Of a DNA stretch of 64,000 nucleotides, positions 27,224 to 35,195 are shown one piece after another. Each line of letters begins with the position of its first letter. Positions within the stretch are counted from its first letter, which is position 1. Under the pieces are notes generated by a model. That model searched no databases. It had not been told where the DNA came from and saw only the letters and a program-made list of their open reading frames with translations. The stretch is from Actinomyces viscosus (lineage in GTDB: Bacteria; Actinomycetota; Actinomycetes; Actinomycetales; Actinomycetaceae), in NCBI RefSeq assembly GCF_900637975.1, contig NZ_LR134477.1, positions 372,001-436,000 on the forward strand. The letters run 5' to 3'. The position numbers and the translations under genes are program-made.

Positions 27224-27254
27224 CACGGGGCCGCCGACCGTCGTCGGCCCCGTG
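27224..27254 (+). other. Strong hairpin between the P19 and DUF2318 genes
   Basis: CACGGGGCCG and its complement CGGCCCCGTG form a 10-bp stem with an inner CGAC/GTCG stem, ending 31 nt before the DUF2318 ATG. There is no T run. It may be a partial terminator or an mRNA processing and stability element that sets P19 above the downstream genes. Confidence 0.5.
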
Positions 27255-27284
27255 AATGACTCAAGGAAGAAGGAGCTCAGCGAC

Positions 27285-28565
27285 ATGCTGGAACGGTTCG
27301 TCTCCGTGGTCGGGGGCATGGCCATGCCTTTCCTGCTCCTCGCCGCGCTGGCGGTGAGTCTCACGCCGCAGATCGTCAACGGATGGCCCAGAGCCAGTCG
27401 TGCCAGGTTCGCCGCAACCGGCGTCGGGCTGGCCGGTGCGGGGGTCTTCGCCACGCTTCGAGCCACTGCCTTCCTGACCTCGCGCACCGCGGTCAACCTG
27501 CCCGCCGCGAGCGCCCTGGTGGTCGCCGACGTCCTGCTGCTCATGGTGCTGGCCGTGCTGGTGGTCAGACCCGCCTGGGGCTACGAGGGACGATTCTCAC
27601 CGGTGGCCAACACGGTGGCCTGCCTGGTTCTGGCACTGGCCTTCTTCCGGGCGACCCCGGACACCATTCTCCAGCTCTCCGCCTTCATCGCCCCCGGGGA
27701 GGCCACCTTCTCCTCCGAGATGCTCCTGCGCGTGCTCGGCTTTCTGGGAGGGTGGTGCGCTGTGGCCGTGCTGGCCTTCATCTACGTGCGCGCCTGCAAG
27801 GGGCTCCCGCGGCGCGTCACCAACCTGGCGGTGCTCGGTTTCACCGTCGTCATGACCGGGGCCGACATCCTGACCCTGATGCGCCTGCTGCACGCCACGC
27901 ACCGCATCGTGCTGCCCCTGGAGGCGTTCCGTCTGGTGGTGTGGGCGACCAACAACATGCAGACCATGATCCTGTTCCTCGCCGCCGCGGTCTTCCTGGT
28001 CCCCCTGGCCGGGCTGTTCGTCACCAGCCTGCGGCGTCTGCCGGACCAGCCCAACCCGGCCGTCCTGCGCTCCCGCAGGGCCGATCGACGTCGCAGCCGC
28101 CGGTGGGTGCTGGCCTCCGCGCTCGGCTTCAGTGCGCTGGTCCTGACCCGCACCGTCGCCCTGGCCAAGGTCAACGAGGTGCCTCAGCTCTCCGAGCCCG
28201 AGCCCTACACCCTCGACCAGGGCGCCGGGCTCGCCCGGGTTCCGCTGTCGGGCCTGGCCGACGGCCACCTTCACCGCTACGCCTACGCCGGCTCTGAGGG
28301 GACCGAGGTGCGGTTCATCGCGATCCTCAAGAACGGCGGGGCCTACGGAGTGGGGCTGGACGCCTGCGAGAACTGCGGGCCGTCGGGCTACTACGAGAAG
28401 GACGGCAAGGTCATCTGCAAACGCTGCGACGTCGCCATCAACCCGGCCACCATCGGGTTCAAGGGAGGATGCAACCCGATCCCGGTGGACTTCGAGGTCG
28501 ACGGCGGGGACCTGACCATCGCCACGACCCTGCTGGAGGACTCCGTGAAGGTGTTCAAGCGGTGA
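27285..28565 (+). CDS. DUF2318-domain membrane protein of the iron locus
   Basis: Integral membrane protein of 426 residues. The N-terminal two thirds holds about seven or eight hydrophobic segments; a basic loop (RSRRADRRRSRR) precedes the last one, and the C-terminal domain is DUF2318. That domain has Cys361 and Cys364 (DACENCGPSGYYEKDGKVIC) plus KRCD and KGGCNPIP, six Cys in all, likely a metal or thiol centre outside the membrane. The family occurs next to P19-type iron transporters (Cj1660 in Campylobacter). ATG 27285 was chosen for its Shine-Dalgarno; GTG 27252 is in frame. The biochemical role is unknown; redox handling of iron is a guess. Confidence 0.82.
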   Translation: MLERFVSVVGGMAMPFLLLAALAVSLTPQIVNGWPRASRARFAATGVGLAGAGVFATLRATAFLTSRTAVNLPAASALVVADVLLLMVLAVLVVRPAWGYEGRFSPVANTVACLVLALAFFRATPDTILQLSAFIAPGEATFSSEMLLRVLGFLGGWCAVAVLAFIYVRACKGLPRRVTNLAVLGFTVVMTGADILTLMRLLHATHRIVLPLEAFRLVVWATNNMQTMILFLAAAVFLVPLAGLFVTSLRRLPDQPNPAVLRSRRADRRRSRRWVLASALGFSALVLTRTVALAKVNEVPQLSEPEPYTLDQGAGLARVPLSGLADGHLHRYAYAGSEGTEVRFIAILKNGGAYGVGLDACENCGPSGYYEKDGKVICKRCDVAINPATIGFKGGCNPIPVDFEVDGGDLTIATTLLEDSVKVFKR

Positions 28566-28616
28566 GCCCCATCCGCCCGTCATCCGTCCGCCCCAAGCAC
28601 GGAAAGGAGTCCTGAG

Positions 28617-29921
28617 ATGTTCTTCATCCGGCTGCTTCGCCGTTCCTTCCTGCGCCAGCTGCGCCGCCGCTCACTGATCGCCCTGACCGTGGCTCTGTGC
28701 GCCTCCATCTCCGTGTCCATGCTCGGCGTCGTCCTCGACGTGGGCGACAAGCTCAACGCCGAGCTGACCAACTACGGCTCCAACATCGTGGTCCAGCCCC
28801 GCGCCGGCGCCGTGGTCGACAACCTCTACGAGACGAGCAAGGACAAGGAGGCGGCCTCCTTCCTCGACGAGAAGGAGGTCACCAACATCAAGACGATCTT
28901 CTGGGCCTACAACATCGTCGACCTCACCCCCAGGCTGTCGGGTGCCGTCAAGGTCAAGGGCTCCGGCAGCGGTCAGGGGGGCTCGGAGGGGACCGACGTC
29001 CTGGCCGCCGGCGCCTGGTTCAACAAGGACGTCAAGCTCTCCACCGGGGAGTCCACCACCCTGGGGGTGTCCACCATGCGCTCGTGGTGGAAGATGGAGG
29101 GCTCCTGGCCCGCCGACGACGCCGCCGAGGCGGTGGTCGGCACCAAGCTGGCGAAGCGCCTGGGCGTCTCCCGGGGGGACACGATCACGGTCACCGGGCC
29201 CCAGGGCGAGGAGAGCCTCACCGTCACCGGGATCTACACCTCCGGGGACAAGGACGACCAGACCTTCTACGCGCCGCTGGCCGGCATCCAGCAGGTCACC
29301 GGGCACGAGGGCCAGGTCGACGAGATCGAGGTCAAGGCACTGACCACCCCCGAGAACGACCTGTCCCGCAAGGCCGCCGCCAACCCGGCGGCCCTGTCCA
29401 CCGCCGAGTGGGAGACCTGGTACTGCACGGCCTACGCCTCCTCCATCTCCTACCAGATCGAGGAGGTCGTCACCGGCGCCGTGGCCAAGCCGGTCCGTCA
29501 GGTCGCCGCGGTGGAGGGCAACGTGCTGTCCAAGACGCAGGTCCTCATGATCCTCATGACCGCGCTGAGCCTGGTGGCCGCGGCTCTGGCCGTGGCCTCC
29601 CTGACCACCGCCTCCCTGGTGGAGCGCACCGGCGAGTTCGCCCTCCTCAAGGCGGTGGGGGCCTCGTCGGCCTCCATCAACCGGCTCATCCTGGCCGAGA
29701 GCGCCGTGATCGGGGTGATCGGGCTGGCCATCGGGGCCGCGGTGGGCTCCGGGCTGGCCCAGCTCATCGGCAGAGTCGTCTTCCACTCCGGCATCACCAT
29801 GCGTCCCATGGTCTACGTGCTGGTCGCCGTCCTCGTCTCCGCGGTCCTGCTGGCCGCAACCGCCTCGTCCATGCGCTCGATCCTCAGGATCCAGCCGGCC
29901 ATCGCCCTGCACCGGAGGTGA
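28617..29921 (+). CDS. MacB/FtsX-like ABC transporter permease, first of the iron locus
   Basis: Permease of 434 residues with the MacB topology: one N-terminal membrane helix (LIALTVALCASISVSMLGVV), a large extracytoplasmic domain with the MacB-core-like phrase SWPADDAAEAVVGTKLAKRL, and three C-terminal helices of the FtsX domain (LMILMTALSLVAAALAVASL onward, then the GEFALLKAVGAS motif). Such proteins often act mechanically rather than as channels. Shine-Dalgarno AAAGGAG precedes the ATG. It pairs with the next permease and the ATPase, as Cj1661-1663 do in the Campylobacter p19 cluster. Confidence 0.87.
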   Translation: MFFIRLLRRSFLRQLRRRSLIALTVALCASISVSMLGVVLDVGDKLNAELTNYGSNIVVQPRAGAVVDNLYETSKDKEAASFLDEKEVTNIKTIFWAYNIVDLTPRLSGAVKVKGSGSGQGGSEGTDVLAAGAWFNKDVKLSTGESTTLGVSTMRSWWKMEGSWPADDAAEAVVGTKLAKRLGVSRGDTITVTGPQGEESLTVTGIYTSGDKDDQTFYAPLAGIQQVTGHEGQVDEIEVKALTTPENDLSRKAAANPAALSTAEWETWYCTAYASSISYQIEEVVTGAVAKPVRQVAAVEGNVLSKTQVLMILMTALSLVAAALAVASLTTASLVERTGEFALLKAVGASSASINRLILAESAVIGVIGLAIGAAVGSGLAQLIGRVVFHSGITMRPMVYVLVAVLVSAVLLAATASSMRSILRIQPAIALHRR

Positions 29922-29926
29922 GGCAG

Positions 29927-31360
29927 GTGCCCAAGGAGTCCCCCCGCCGAGGCGGCAGGTCCATGACGAACCGCCGCATGTTCCTCACGATGCTGGCCGG
30001 TGCCACGTTCCGGCGCCGGAGCCGGGCCCTGGCCGCCGTGCTCTCCTCCACCGTGGGAGCCGCGACGCTGTTCTGCCTGGCCGCGGTCTGCCTGGCGGTA
30101 CCGGCCCAGATGACCGCCCAGATGCGTCAGTTCGGTGCCAACCTCATCGTCGTACCCGTCTCGGCCGAGGCGACCACCCCTCGCATCACCGAGCAGTCGG
30201 CCCAGGCCGCCGTCCGGGCCGCCGCCCAGGCCGCCGGCACCGAGACGGGCCGGCTGCGGCAGGCCGACTACCGCTACGAGACGGTCCGTATCAACCGCTC
30301 GCCCTACCTGCTCGCCGGCATCAACGTCGACGACGTGCGCCGCCTCAACGGGCACTGGTCGCTGGAGGGGTCATGGCCGAGCCAGGGGCAGGTCCTGGTG
30401 GGCAAGGACGTCGCCGAGGCCGCCTCCCTCAAGGTGGGCTCAACCGTCACCGCCGAGTACCTCTCCAGCGACAACCTCTCCCTGGACAACTCCCACCAGA
30501 ACGCCACCTCCGGTGCCGGCGCCTCCACCACCGGCACGGGCGAGGGCGCTGATCACACCGGCGGCTCCGGCCAATCCGGTCATTCCGGTCATTCCGGCCA
30601 CGGCGGGCACTCCGGGCACGGTGGGCAGGCCGACTCCACGGGCTCCGCCGGTCAGGCGGGCGGCTCCGGAAGCTCAGGCGGGTCCGGCGACCCGGCAGTC
30701 ACCGAGAGCGCTCAGGGCACCGCCCAGTGGCAGGTTGCCGGAATCGTCGACACCGGGGGCCAGGAGGACGACATCGTCTACGCGACCTCGGCCGACGTCG
30801 ACCAGCTCACCGGGACGTCATCGGTCGGCTACGACGTCGTCGAGATGTCCGTCGACACCTCGTCGACGACGATGGACGACGTGGTCGCCGCCGTGGAGTC
30901 CTCCGGTGGTGGCCAGCTCCAGGCCGAGCCCGTCTCGAAGATCACCTCCGGCGACACCCGGATCATCACGATGCTCAACACCCTGTTCTGGGTGGTCTCC
31001 GCCGTCGTCCTGGGACTGACGCTGGTTGGCGTGTCCACCACCATGACCGTCATCGTCTCGGAGAGGCGCAACGAGATCGGCCTGCGCAAGGCCCTGGGGG
31101 CCTCGGGACGCTCCATCGCCGCCGAGTTCTACTCCGAGGCCGCCGTCCTGGGAGCCATCGGCGGCGTACTGGGCACCGCCGTCGGGTACGGTCTGGCCGT
31201 CGCCGTGTGCCGCGGCGTGTTCGAGACCACCCTGCCGTTCAACTGGCCGCTCGCGATCGCCTCGGTGGCGCTGACGTCGGTGGTGGCCGTGGCGGCCTCC
31301 TACTCCCCGGTGCGTCGAGCCTCGCGCATCGATCCCGCTCTCGTCCTCAGGGAGGAATGA
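29927..31360 (+). CDS. MacB/FtsX-like ABC transporter permease with a His-rich loop
   Basis: Second permease of the pair, 477 residues, same topology: N-terminal helix, extracytoplasmic domain, three C-terminal helices with SERRNEIGLRKALGAS. GTG 29927 was chosen because GGAGG lies 8 nt upstream; ATG 29963 is also possible. The extracytoplasmic domain contains an insertion at about residues 206-244 made of Gly, Ser and His (GQSGHSGHSGHGGHSGHGG), with six His in a short stretch, likely to bind metal. The frame remains open upstream inside the previous gene, but that part is shadow. It starts 5 nt after the first permease ends and 1 nt before the ATPase. Confidence 0.87.
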   Translation: MPKESPRRGGRSMTNRRMFLTMLAGATFRRRSRALAAVLSSTVGAATLFCLAAVCLAVPAQMTAQMRQFGANLIVVPVSAEATTPRITEQSAQAAVRAAAQAAGTETGRLRQADYRYETVRINRSPYLLAGINVDDVRRLNGHWSLEGSWPSQGQVLVGKDVAEAASLKVGSTVTAEYLSSDNLSLDNSHQNATSGAGASTTGTGEGADHTGGSGQSGHSGHSGHGGHSGHGGQADSTGSAGQAGGSGSSGGSGDPAVTESAQGTAQWQVAGIVDTGGQEDDIVYATSADVDQLTGTSSVGYDVVEMSVDTSSTTMDDVVAAVESSGGGQLQAEPVSKITSGDTRIITMLNTLFWVVSAVVLGLTLVGVSTTMTVIVSERRNEIGLRKALGASGRSIAAEFYSEAAVLGAIGGVLGTAVGYGLAVAVCRGVFETTLPFNWPLAIASVALTSVVAVAASYSPVRRASRIDPALVLREE

Positions 31361-31361
31361 C

Positions 31362-32186
31362 ATGCTGCTCGAGCTGTCCCACGTGTCCAAGATCTACGGC
31401 GAGCTGCACGCCCTGGACGACCTCAGCCTGGAGGTGCCACGCGGCCAGTGGCTCTCCGTGGTCGGATCCTCGGGATCGGGCAAGACCACGCTGATGAACA
31501 TCATCGGCTGCATGGACACCCCCACGAAGGGGTCGGTCAAGCTGGACGGCCGTGAGCTGGGCAGCCTCAACGCCGCCCAGCTCACCGACATCCGCAAGAA
31601 CGTCATCGGCCTGGTCTTCCAGCAGTTCCACCTCATCGGTCACCTCACCGCGGTGGAGAACGTCATGGTGGCCCAGTACTACCACTCGATGACCGATGAG
31701 AAGGAGGCGCTCGAGGCGCTGGAGAACGTGGGGCTGGCCGACCGCGCCCACCACCTGCCCTCCCAGCTCTCCGGAGGCGAGCAGCAGCGCGTGTGCATCG
31801 CCCGGGCCCTCATCAACCACCCCGAGATCGTCCTGGCGGACGAGCCCACCGGGAACCTGGACGAGACCAACGAGCAGCTGGTCCTGGACATCTTCTCGCG
31901 CCTGCACCAGCAGGGGACCACGCTCATCGTCGTCACCCACGACTCCCACGTCGCCTCCTGCGGGCAGCGCCAGATCCTGCTCAACCACGGCCGCCTCGTG
32001 GGGGAGAAGCTGTCCGACGGCGGTCAGGGCCCTCGCACCAGCACCATGCTCGACTTCGACGAGGGCTCATCGGGGACTGATGACAGCGGTGCGGCCGGTA
32101 CTGACACCACTGATGAGACCACTGAGACCACGAGCACGCAGAGCCCCGATGCCGCCAACGCACCCGAGCCGAAGGAGCAGCAGTGA
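31362..32186 (+). CDS. ABC transporter ATPase, MacB/LolD type, with acidic tail
   Basis: Cytoplasmic ATPase for the two preceding permeases. Walker A GSSGSGKTT near residue 36, signature LSGGEQQRV, Walker B IVLADEP and switch VVTHD are all intact. The core ends near residue 220; the last 50 or so residues are a Thr/Asp/Glu-rich tail (DTTDETTETTSTQSPDAANA) unusual for this family and of unknown role. It starts 1 nt after the permease gene and overlaps the next gene by 4 nt, so translation is coupled. Confidence 0.92.
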   Translation: MLLELSHVSKIYGELHALDDLSLEVPRGQWLSVVGSSGSGKTTLMNIIGCMDTPTKGSVKLDGRELGSLNAAQLTDIRKNVIGLVFQQFHLIGHLTAVENVMVAQYYHSMTDEKEALEALENVGLADRAHHLPSQLSGGEQQRVCIARALINHPEIVLADEPTGNLDETNEQLVLDIFSRLHQQGTTLIVVTHDSHVASCGQRQILLNHGRLVGEKLSDGGQGPRTSTMLDFDEGSSGTDDSGAAGTDTTDETTETTSTQSPDAANAPEPKEQQ

Positions 32187-32755
32187 GCCCCCAGACGCCT
32201 TCACGTCCGCGACACCATGACGGTGGTGGCCGGGCCGGTAGCCGGGCCCTGGCCGTGGCCGGGGTGCTTCTGGCCTCCACCGGCCCGCTGACCGGCTGCG
32301 GGGGAGGGGACGTGACCCCCTCCCAGGGCGACTACGCCGGGCGCGAGCAGACCGCCAACCCGACCGCCGGGCCCTCCAGCAGATCCACCGGCCCCGCCTC
32401 CGCTCCCGTCGCCTCCCCGACCGCCGGGCCCTACGCGGACGGGACCTTCTCGGCCTCCGAGGCGTACGGGCCCGTGGACGACCTCATCGAGGACGACTCC
32501 CTCGACGTCAGCCTCACCCTGTCCGGCGGGGTCATCACGGGCGTCACCGTCACCGGTCACGCCTCGACCGACACCTCCAAGGAGCACATCCAGAACTTCG
32601 TCGACGCGATCAACGGGGCCGTCGTCGGCCACAGCATCGAGGACGCCCACGTCCAGGCCCTGGCCGGAGCCTCCAAGACCTCGAACGCCTTCAACGACGC
32701 CGTCGACGCCATCGCCGAGCAGTCCCGGGCCTCGGCGACGCAACCGGTCTCCTGA
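32183..32755 (+). CDS. FMN-binding-domain lipoprotein of the iron locus
   Basis: Exported lipoprotein of 190 residues: lipobox LTGC (Cys39), a Pro/Ser/Thr linker, then an FMN-binding domain (YADGTFSASEAYG, GGVITGVTVTGHAS, and AGASKTSNAFNDAVDAI near the end). In related proteins ApbE links FMN to Thr of a D-x-x-S/T-G-A-T motif; here the site reads QALAGAS with Ser164, a departure that leaves covalent attachment uncertain. It is the last gene of the iron operon and its GTG overlaps the ATPase stop. A role passing electrons to ferric iron or the P19/DUF2318 proteins is inferred from context and the divergent apbE. Confidence 0.78.
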   Translation: MSPQTPSRPRHHDGGGRAGSRALAVAGVLLASTGPLTGCGGGDVTPSQGDYAGREQTANPTAGPSSRSTGPASAPVASPTAGPYADGTFSASEAYGPVDDLIEDDSLDVSLTLSGGVITGVTVTGHASTDTSKEHIQNFVDAINGAVVGHSIEDAHVQALAGASKTSNAFNDAVDAIAEQSRASATQPVS

Positions 32756-32765
32756 AGGACGATCA

Positions 32766-32817
32766 GCAGCCCGCCGGCCGGTCGGCATTGCGCTGACGGT
32801 GGAGCGGACCGGGCTGC
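32766..32817 (+). terminator. Possible terminator after the iron operon
   Basis: GCAGCCCG at 32766-32773 and its complement CGGGCTGC at 32810-32817 can pair around a 36-nt loop. Weak evidence; no T run. Confidence 0.3.
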
Positions 32818-32843
32818 GGTGGGGAGCAGGCCGCTCGCCCCGC

Positions 32844-32849
32844 TAGGCT
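32844..32849 (+). promoter_or_regulatory. -10 box of the first YbjN gene, leaderless type
   Basis: TAGGCT lies 7 nt before ATG 32857. Confidence 0.55.
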
Positions 32850-32856
32850 GGGAAGC

Positions 32857-33327
32857 ATGCCCGCCTCTGACGCCAGCTCTGCTGCCGCCGCCACGGTCCC
32901 CAGGCCCGTGGACGTCGACCGTATCCACGAGTGCGTCAAGCGCCTGGGGCTGCGCTACTTCATCGACGACGAGGGCGACATCGGCATCCCGTGGCGCTAC
33001 GTCACCGTCCACGCCATCTTCCAGGACACCCGAGCGGTTCAGATGCGCGGCATCTGGCACCGCATCGCCGACACCGAGCACCTGACCCAGCTGCGCGCCC
33101 TGGTCGAGGACTGGAACACCACCCGCATCGGCCCCAAGGCCTACCTCACCGTCGCCGACGGCGGCGTGGTGCGTCTTCACGGCGAGTACACCTACCCCCT
33201 CGAGGCGGGGATGACGGACCGGCAGCTCGAGGACTTCGTCTTCGGCGGATGCCGGCTCATCGTCGCCCTCATGCACGAGGCCGAGGAGCAGTTCCCCGAC
33301 GAGCTGCGCGGAAGCCTGGAGCCCTGA
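32857..33327 (+). CDS. YbjN-domain protein, first of a pair
   Basis: Cytoplasmic protein of 156 residues with a YbjN fold typical of actinobacteria: LRYFIDDEGDIGIPWRYVTV, then VEDWNTTRIGPKAYLTVADG and the GMTDRQLEDFV helix. YbjN resembles type III chaperones, but its role is unknown. The stop overlaps the start of a second YbjN gene (TGATG), so the two are probably partners. It belongs to the backbone preceding miaA and has its own promoter after the iron locus. Confidence 0.82.
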   Translation: MPASDASSAAAATVPRPVDVDRIHECVKRLGLRYFIDDEGDIGIPWRYVTVHAIFQDTRAVQMRGIWHRIADTEHLTQLRALVEDWNTTRIGPKAYLTVADGGVVRLHGEYTYPLEAGMTDRQLEDFVFGGCRLIVALMHEAEEQFPDELRGSLEP

Positions 33328-34184
33328 TGCCGCGACTGCAACGCCTCACCGACTTCATCGCACGGCTCCTGGGCAAGGAGTGGGACGTGCGGGCACTGGA
33401 CCATCAGCGCAGCGACCGGCAAGGCAGACCGGGCAACCGTCAGACGAGCCCGACGAGCGGCCAGTCCGGCGACCAGTACGGCAGCCGACAGACTCACCGG
33501 GACGAGCCCCCGGCCACCTCATCGGACTCGCCGCTCCCCGGGGACTCCGCGGGCTCTGCGGGTTCGGCGGACTCACACGACTCCGCCGACTCCGTCGCCC
33601 CGTCGGATCGGTCAACGGGGACGGCCCGGGCGAGCGTCTCGGCGCAGATCTCCGACGTCTCGCGCACCTGGTCGAGCGGATCGCCTCGCTCGGACGAGCG
33701 CCCCTCCGGGGGAGGCGACGTCCTCGACCGCGCTCAAGGGCCGGAGCCGACCGATGAGACGACCGAGGCGCTCACCCTGGCAAGGATCGAGTCCATGCTC
33801 ACCGGCCCCATGGAGTACAACGTCCAGCTGGCCGACGACCGCGAGCACCCCTGCCTCCTGGGCACCTGGGACTCCTTCCCCTTCGTCATCGAGATCCCCG
33901 AGGGCCACGACGGCTGGCTCCTGGTCTCCGGGGACTGGGAGGAGGCGGCCCCCGCCTCCCAGCGCGACGAGATCGCCGCCAGTGTCAACGACTGGAACCG
34001 GGACAAGTTCTTCCCCACCGTCGGCGTCGTCGACACCCCCATCGGACCGCTGGTGCGGGCCACCTACCTCACCGACCTGTCCGCCGGGGTCACCGACGCC
34101 CAGCTGCGCCTCCACCTCGACACGGCGCTGTCCGCCTGCACCCAGGCGCTCAGCCTCGTGGGTCCCCTCCTTCCGGAGATCTGA
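33327..34184 (+). CDS. YbjN-domain protein with a long disordered middle, second of a pair
   Basis: Protein of 285 residues. Residues about 1-20 are basic, about 25-145 are Ser/Asp/Gln/Gly-rich and low-complexity, and the C-terminal 130 carry the YbjN domain (EYNVQLADDREHPCLLGTWD, VNDWNRDKFFPTVGV, GVTDAQLRLHLDTA). The start overlaps the previous stop. The same frame is open upstream inside the first gene, but the overlap start fits coupling. The linker length will vary between strains. miaA begins 5 nt after its stop. Confidence 0.82.
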   Translation: MPRLQRLTDFIARLLGKEWDVRALDHQRSDRQGRPGNRQTSPTSGQSGDQYGSRQTHRDEPPATSSDSPLPGDSAGSAGSADSHDSADSVAPSDRSTGTARASVSAQISDVSRTWSSGSPRSDERPSGGGDVLDRAQGPEPTDETTEALTLARIESMLTGPMEYNVQLADDREHPCLLGTWDSFPFVIEIPEGHDGWLLVSGDWEEAAPASQRDEIAASVNDWNRDKFFPTVGVVDTPIGPLVRATYLTDLSAGVTDAQLRLHLDTALSACTQALSLVGPLLPEI

Positions 34185-34189
34185 GCGCC

Positions 34190-35185
34190 GTGAGCCCCAC
34201 GGCCCAGAGCACCCCCCGGTTCCCGCGAGTCGCCGTGGTGGGCCCCACCGCCACCGGCAAGTCCGACCTCGCCCTCAATCTTGCCGATCAGATGCGGGCC
34301 AGCGGCCCGGCCCGGCGAGCCGAGATCATCAACGCCGACGCCTCACTGCTCTACCGGGGCATGGACATCGGCACCGCCAAGCCCGGCCCGGCCGAGCGCG
34401 CCCGCGTCCCCCACCACCAGATCGACGTCCTCACCGTCAGGGACACAGCCAGTGTGGCCGCCTTCCAGCGCTCGGCCCGCAGCGACATCGACGCCGTCGA
34501 GTCCCGAGGGCACCTGACGATCATCGCCGGAGGCTCCGGCCTCTACGTGCGCGCCCTGACCGACGGACTCGACTTCCCCGGCACCGACCCGGACGTGCGC
34601 ACTTGCCTGACCCGGCGCGCCGAGCAGGAGGGCACCGCCTCCCTCCACACCGAGCTCGCCCGGCTCGACCCCGTCGCGGCCAATCGGATCGAGGCCTCCA
34701 ACACCCGCCGGATCGTGCGGGCCCTGGAGGTCATCGAGATCACCGGACGTCCCTTCTCCGCCTCCCTGCCGCGCTACGAGGACGTGGTCCCCACCGTCCA
34801 CATCGCCCTGCGCTGCGAGCGCCGGCTCCTGGACACCCGCATCAACGCCCGCGCCCGCGCCATGTTCGAGCGCGGCCTGGTGGAGGAGGCCGAGGCCCTC
34901 ATCGACCAGGGTCTCAGGCAGGGGCGGACCGCCCCGCGCGCCATCGGCTACGCCCAGGCGCTCGCGGTTATCGACGGGACCATGAGCGTGCCCGAGGCCA
35001 TCGCCTCCACCGCCCTGGCCACCCGCCAGCTCGCCTCCCGCCAGATCAAGTGGTTCCGCCGCGACCCGCGAGTGCACTGGGTCGACGTCGCCCTCACCGA
35101 GGACGGGCACTGCACCGACGCTGAGCGCTCCCGGGTGACCAGGCAGGCATGGGAGCACGTTCTCGCATCCCACGGCGTCGCTTAG
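34190..35185 (+). CDS. miaA: tRNA dimethylallyltransferase
   Basis: Transfers dimethylallyl to A37 of tRNAs reading UNN codons; substrate supplier for MiaB. P-loop GPTATGKSDLAL near residue 18, then INADASLLYRGMDIGTAKP, HHQIDVL and the core RIVRALEVIEITGRPFS. The 331 residues are slightly longer than average but normal for the phylum. The start is GTG 34190, 5 nt after the YbjN gene. dapF follows after 10 nt, the classical actinobacterial miaA-dapF-hflX order. Confidence 0.95.
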   Translation: MSPTAQSTPRFPRVAVVGPTATGKSDLALNLADQMRASGPARRAEIINADASLLYRGMDIGTAKPGPAERARVPHHQIDVLTVRDTASVAAFQRSARSDIDAVESRGHLTIIAGGSGLYVRALTDGLDFPGTDPDVRTCLTRRAEQEGTASLHTELARLDPVAANRIEASNTRRIVRALEVIEITGRPFSASLPRYEDVVPTVHIALRCERRLLDTRINARARAMFERGLVEEAEALIDQGLRQGRTAPRAIGYAQALAVIDGTMSVPEAIASTALATRQLASRQIKWFRRDPRVHWVDVALTEDGHCTDAERSRVTRQAWEHVLASHGVA

Positions 35186-35188
35186 GCT
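35183..35188 (+). promoter_or_regulatory. -10 box of dapF, leaderless type
   Basis: TAGGCT overlaps the end of miaA and lies 7 nt before ATG 35196. Confidence 0.55.
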
Positions 35189-35195
35189 AGGGGCC

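Noticed and set aside
28697..29926. Upstream extension of the second MacB-like permease across the first one
   Set aside because: The extension is Arg/Gly-rich shadow; GGAGG plus GTG at 29927 gives a normal permease.
30544..30690. Gly/Ser/His repeat considered as a tandem DNA repeat or CRISPR
   Set aside because: The units are short, irregular and in frame inside a protein; no spacers or uniform direct repeats.
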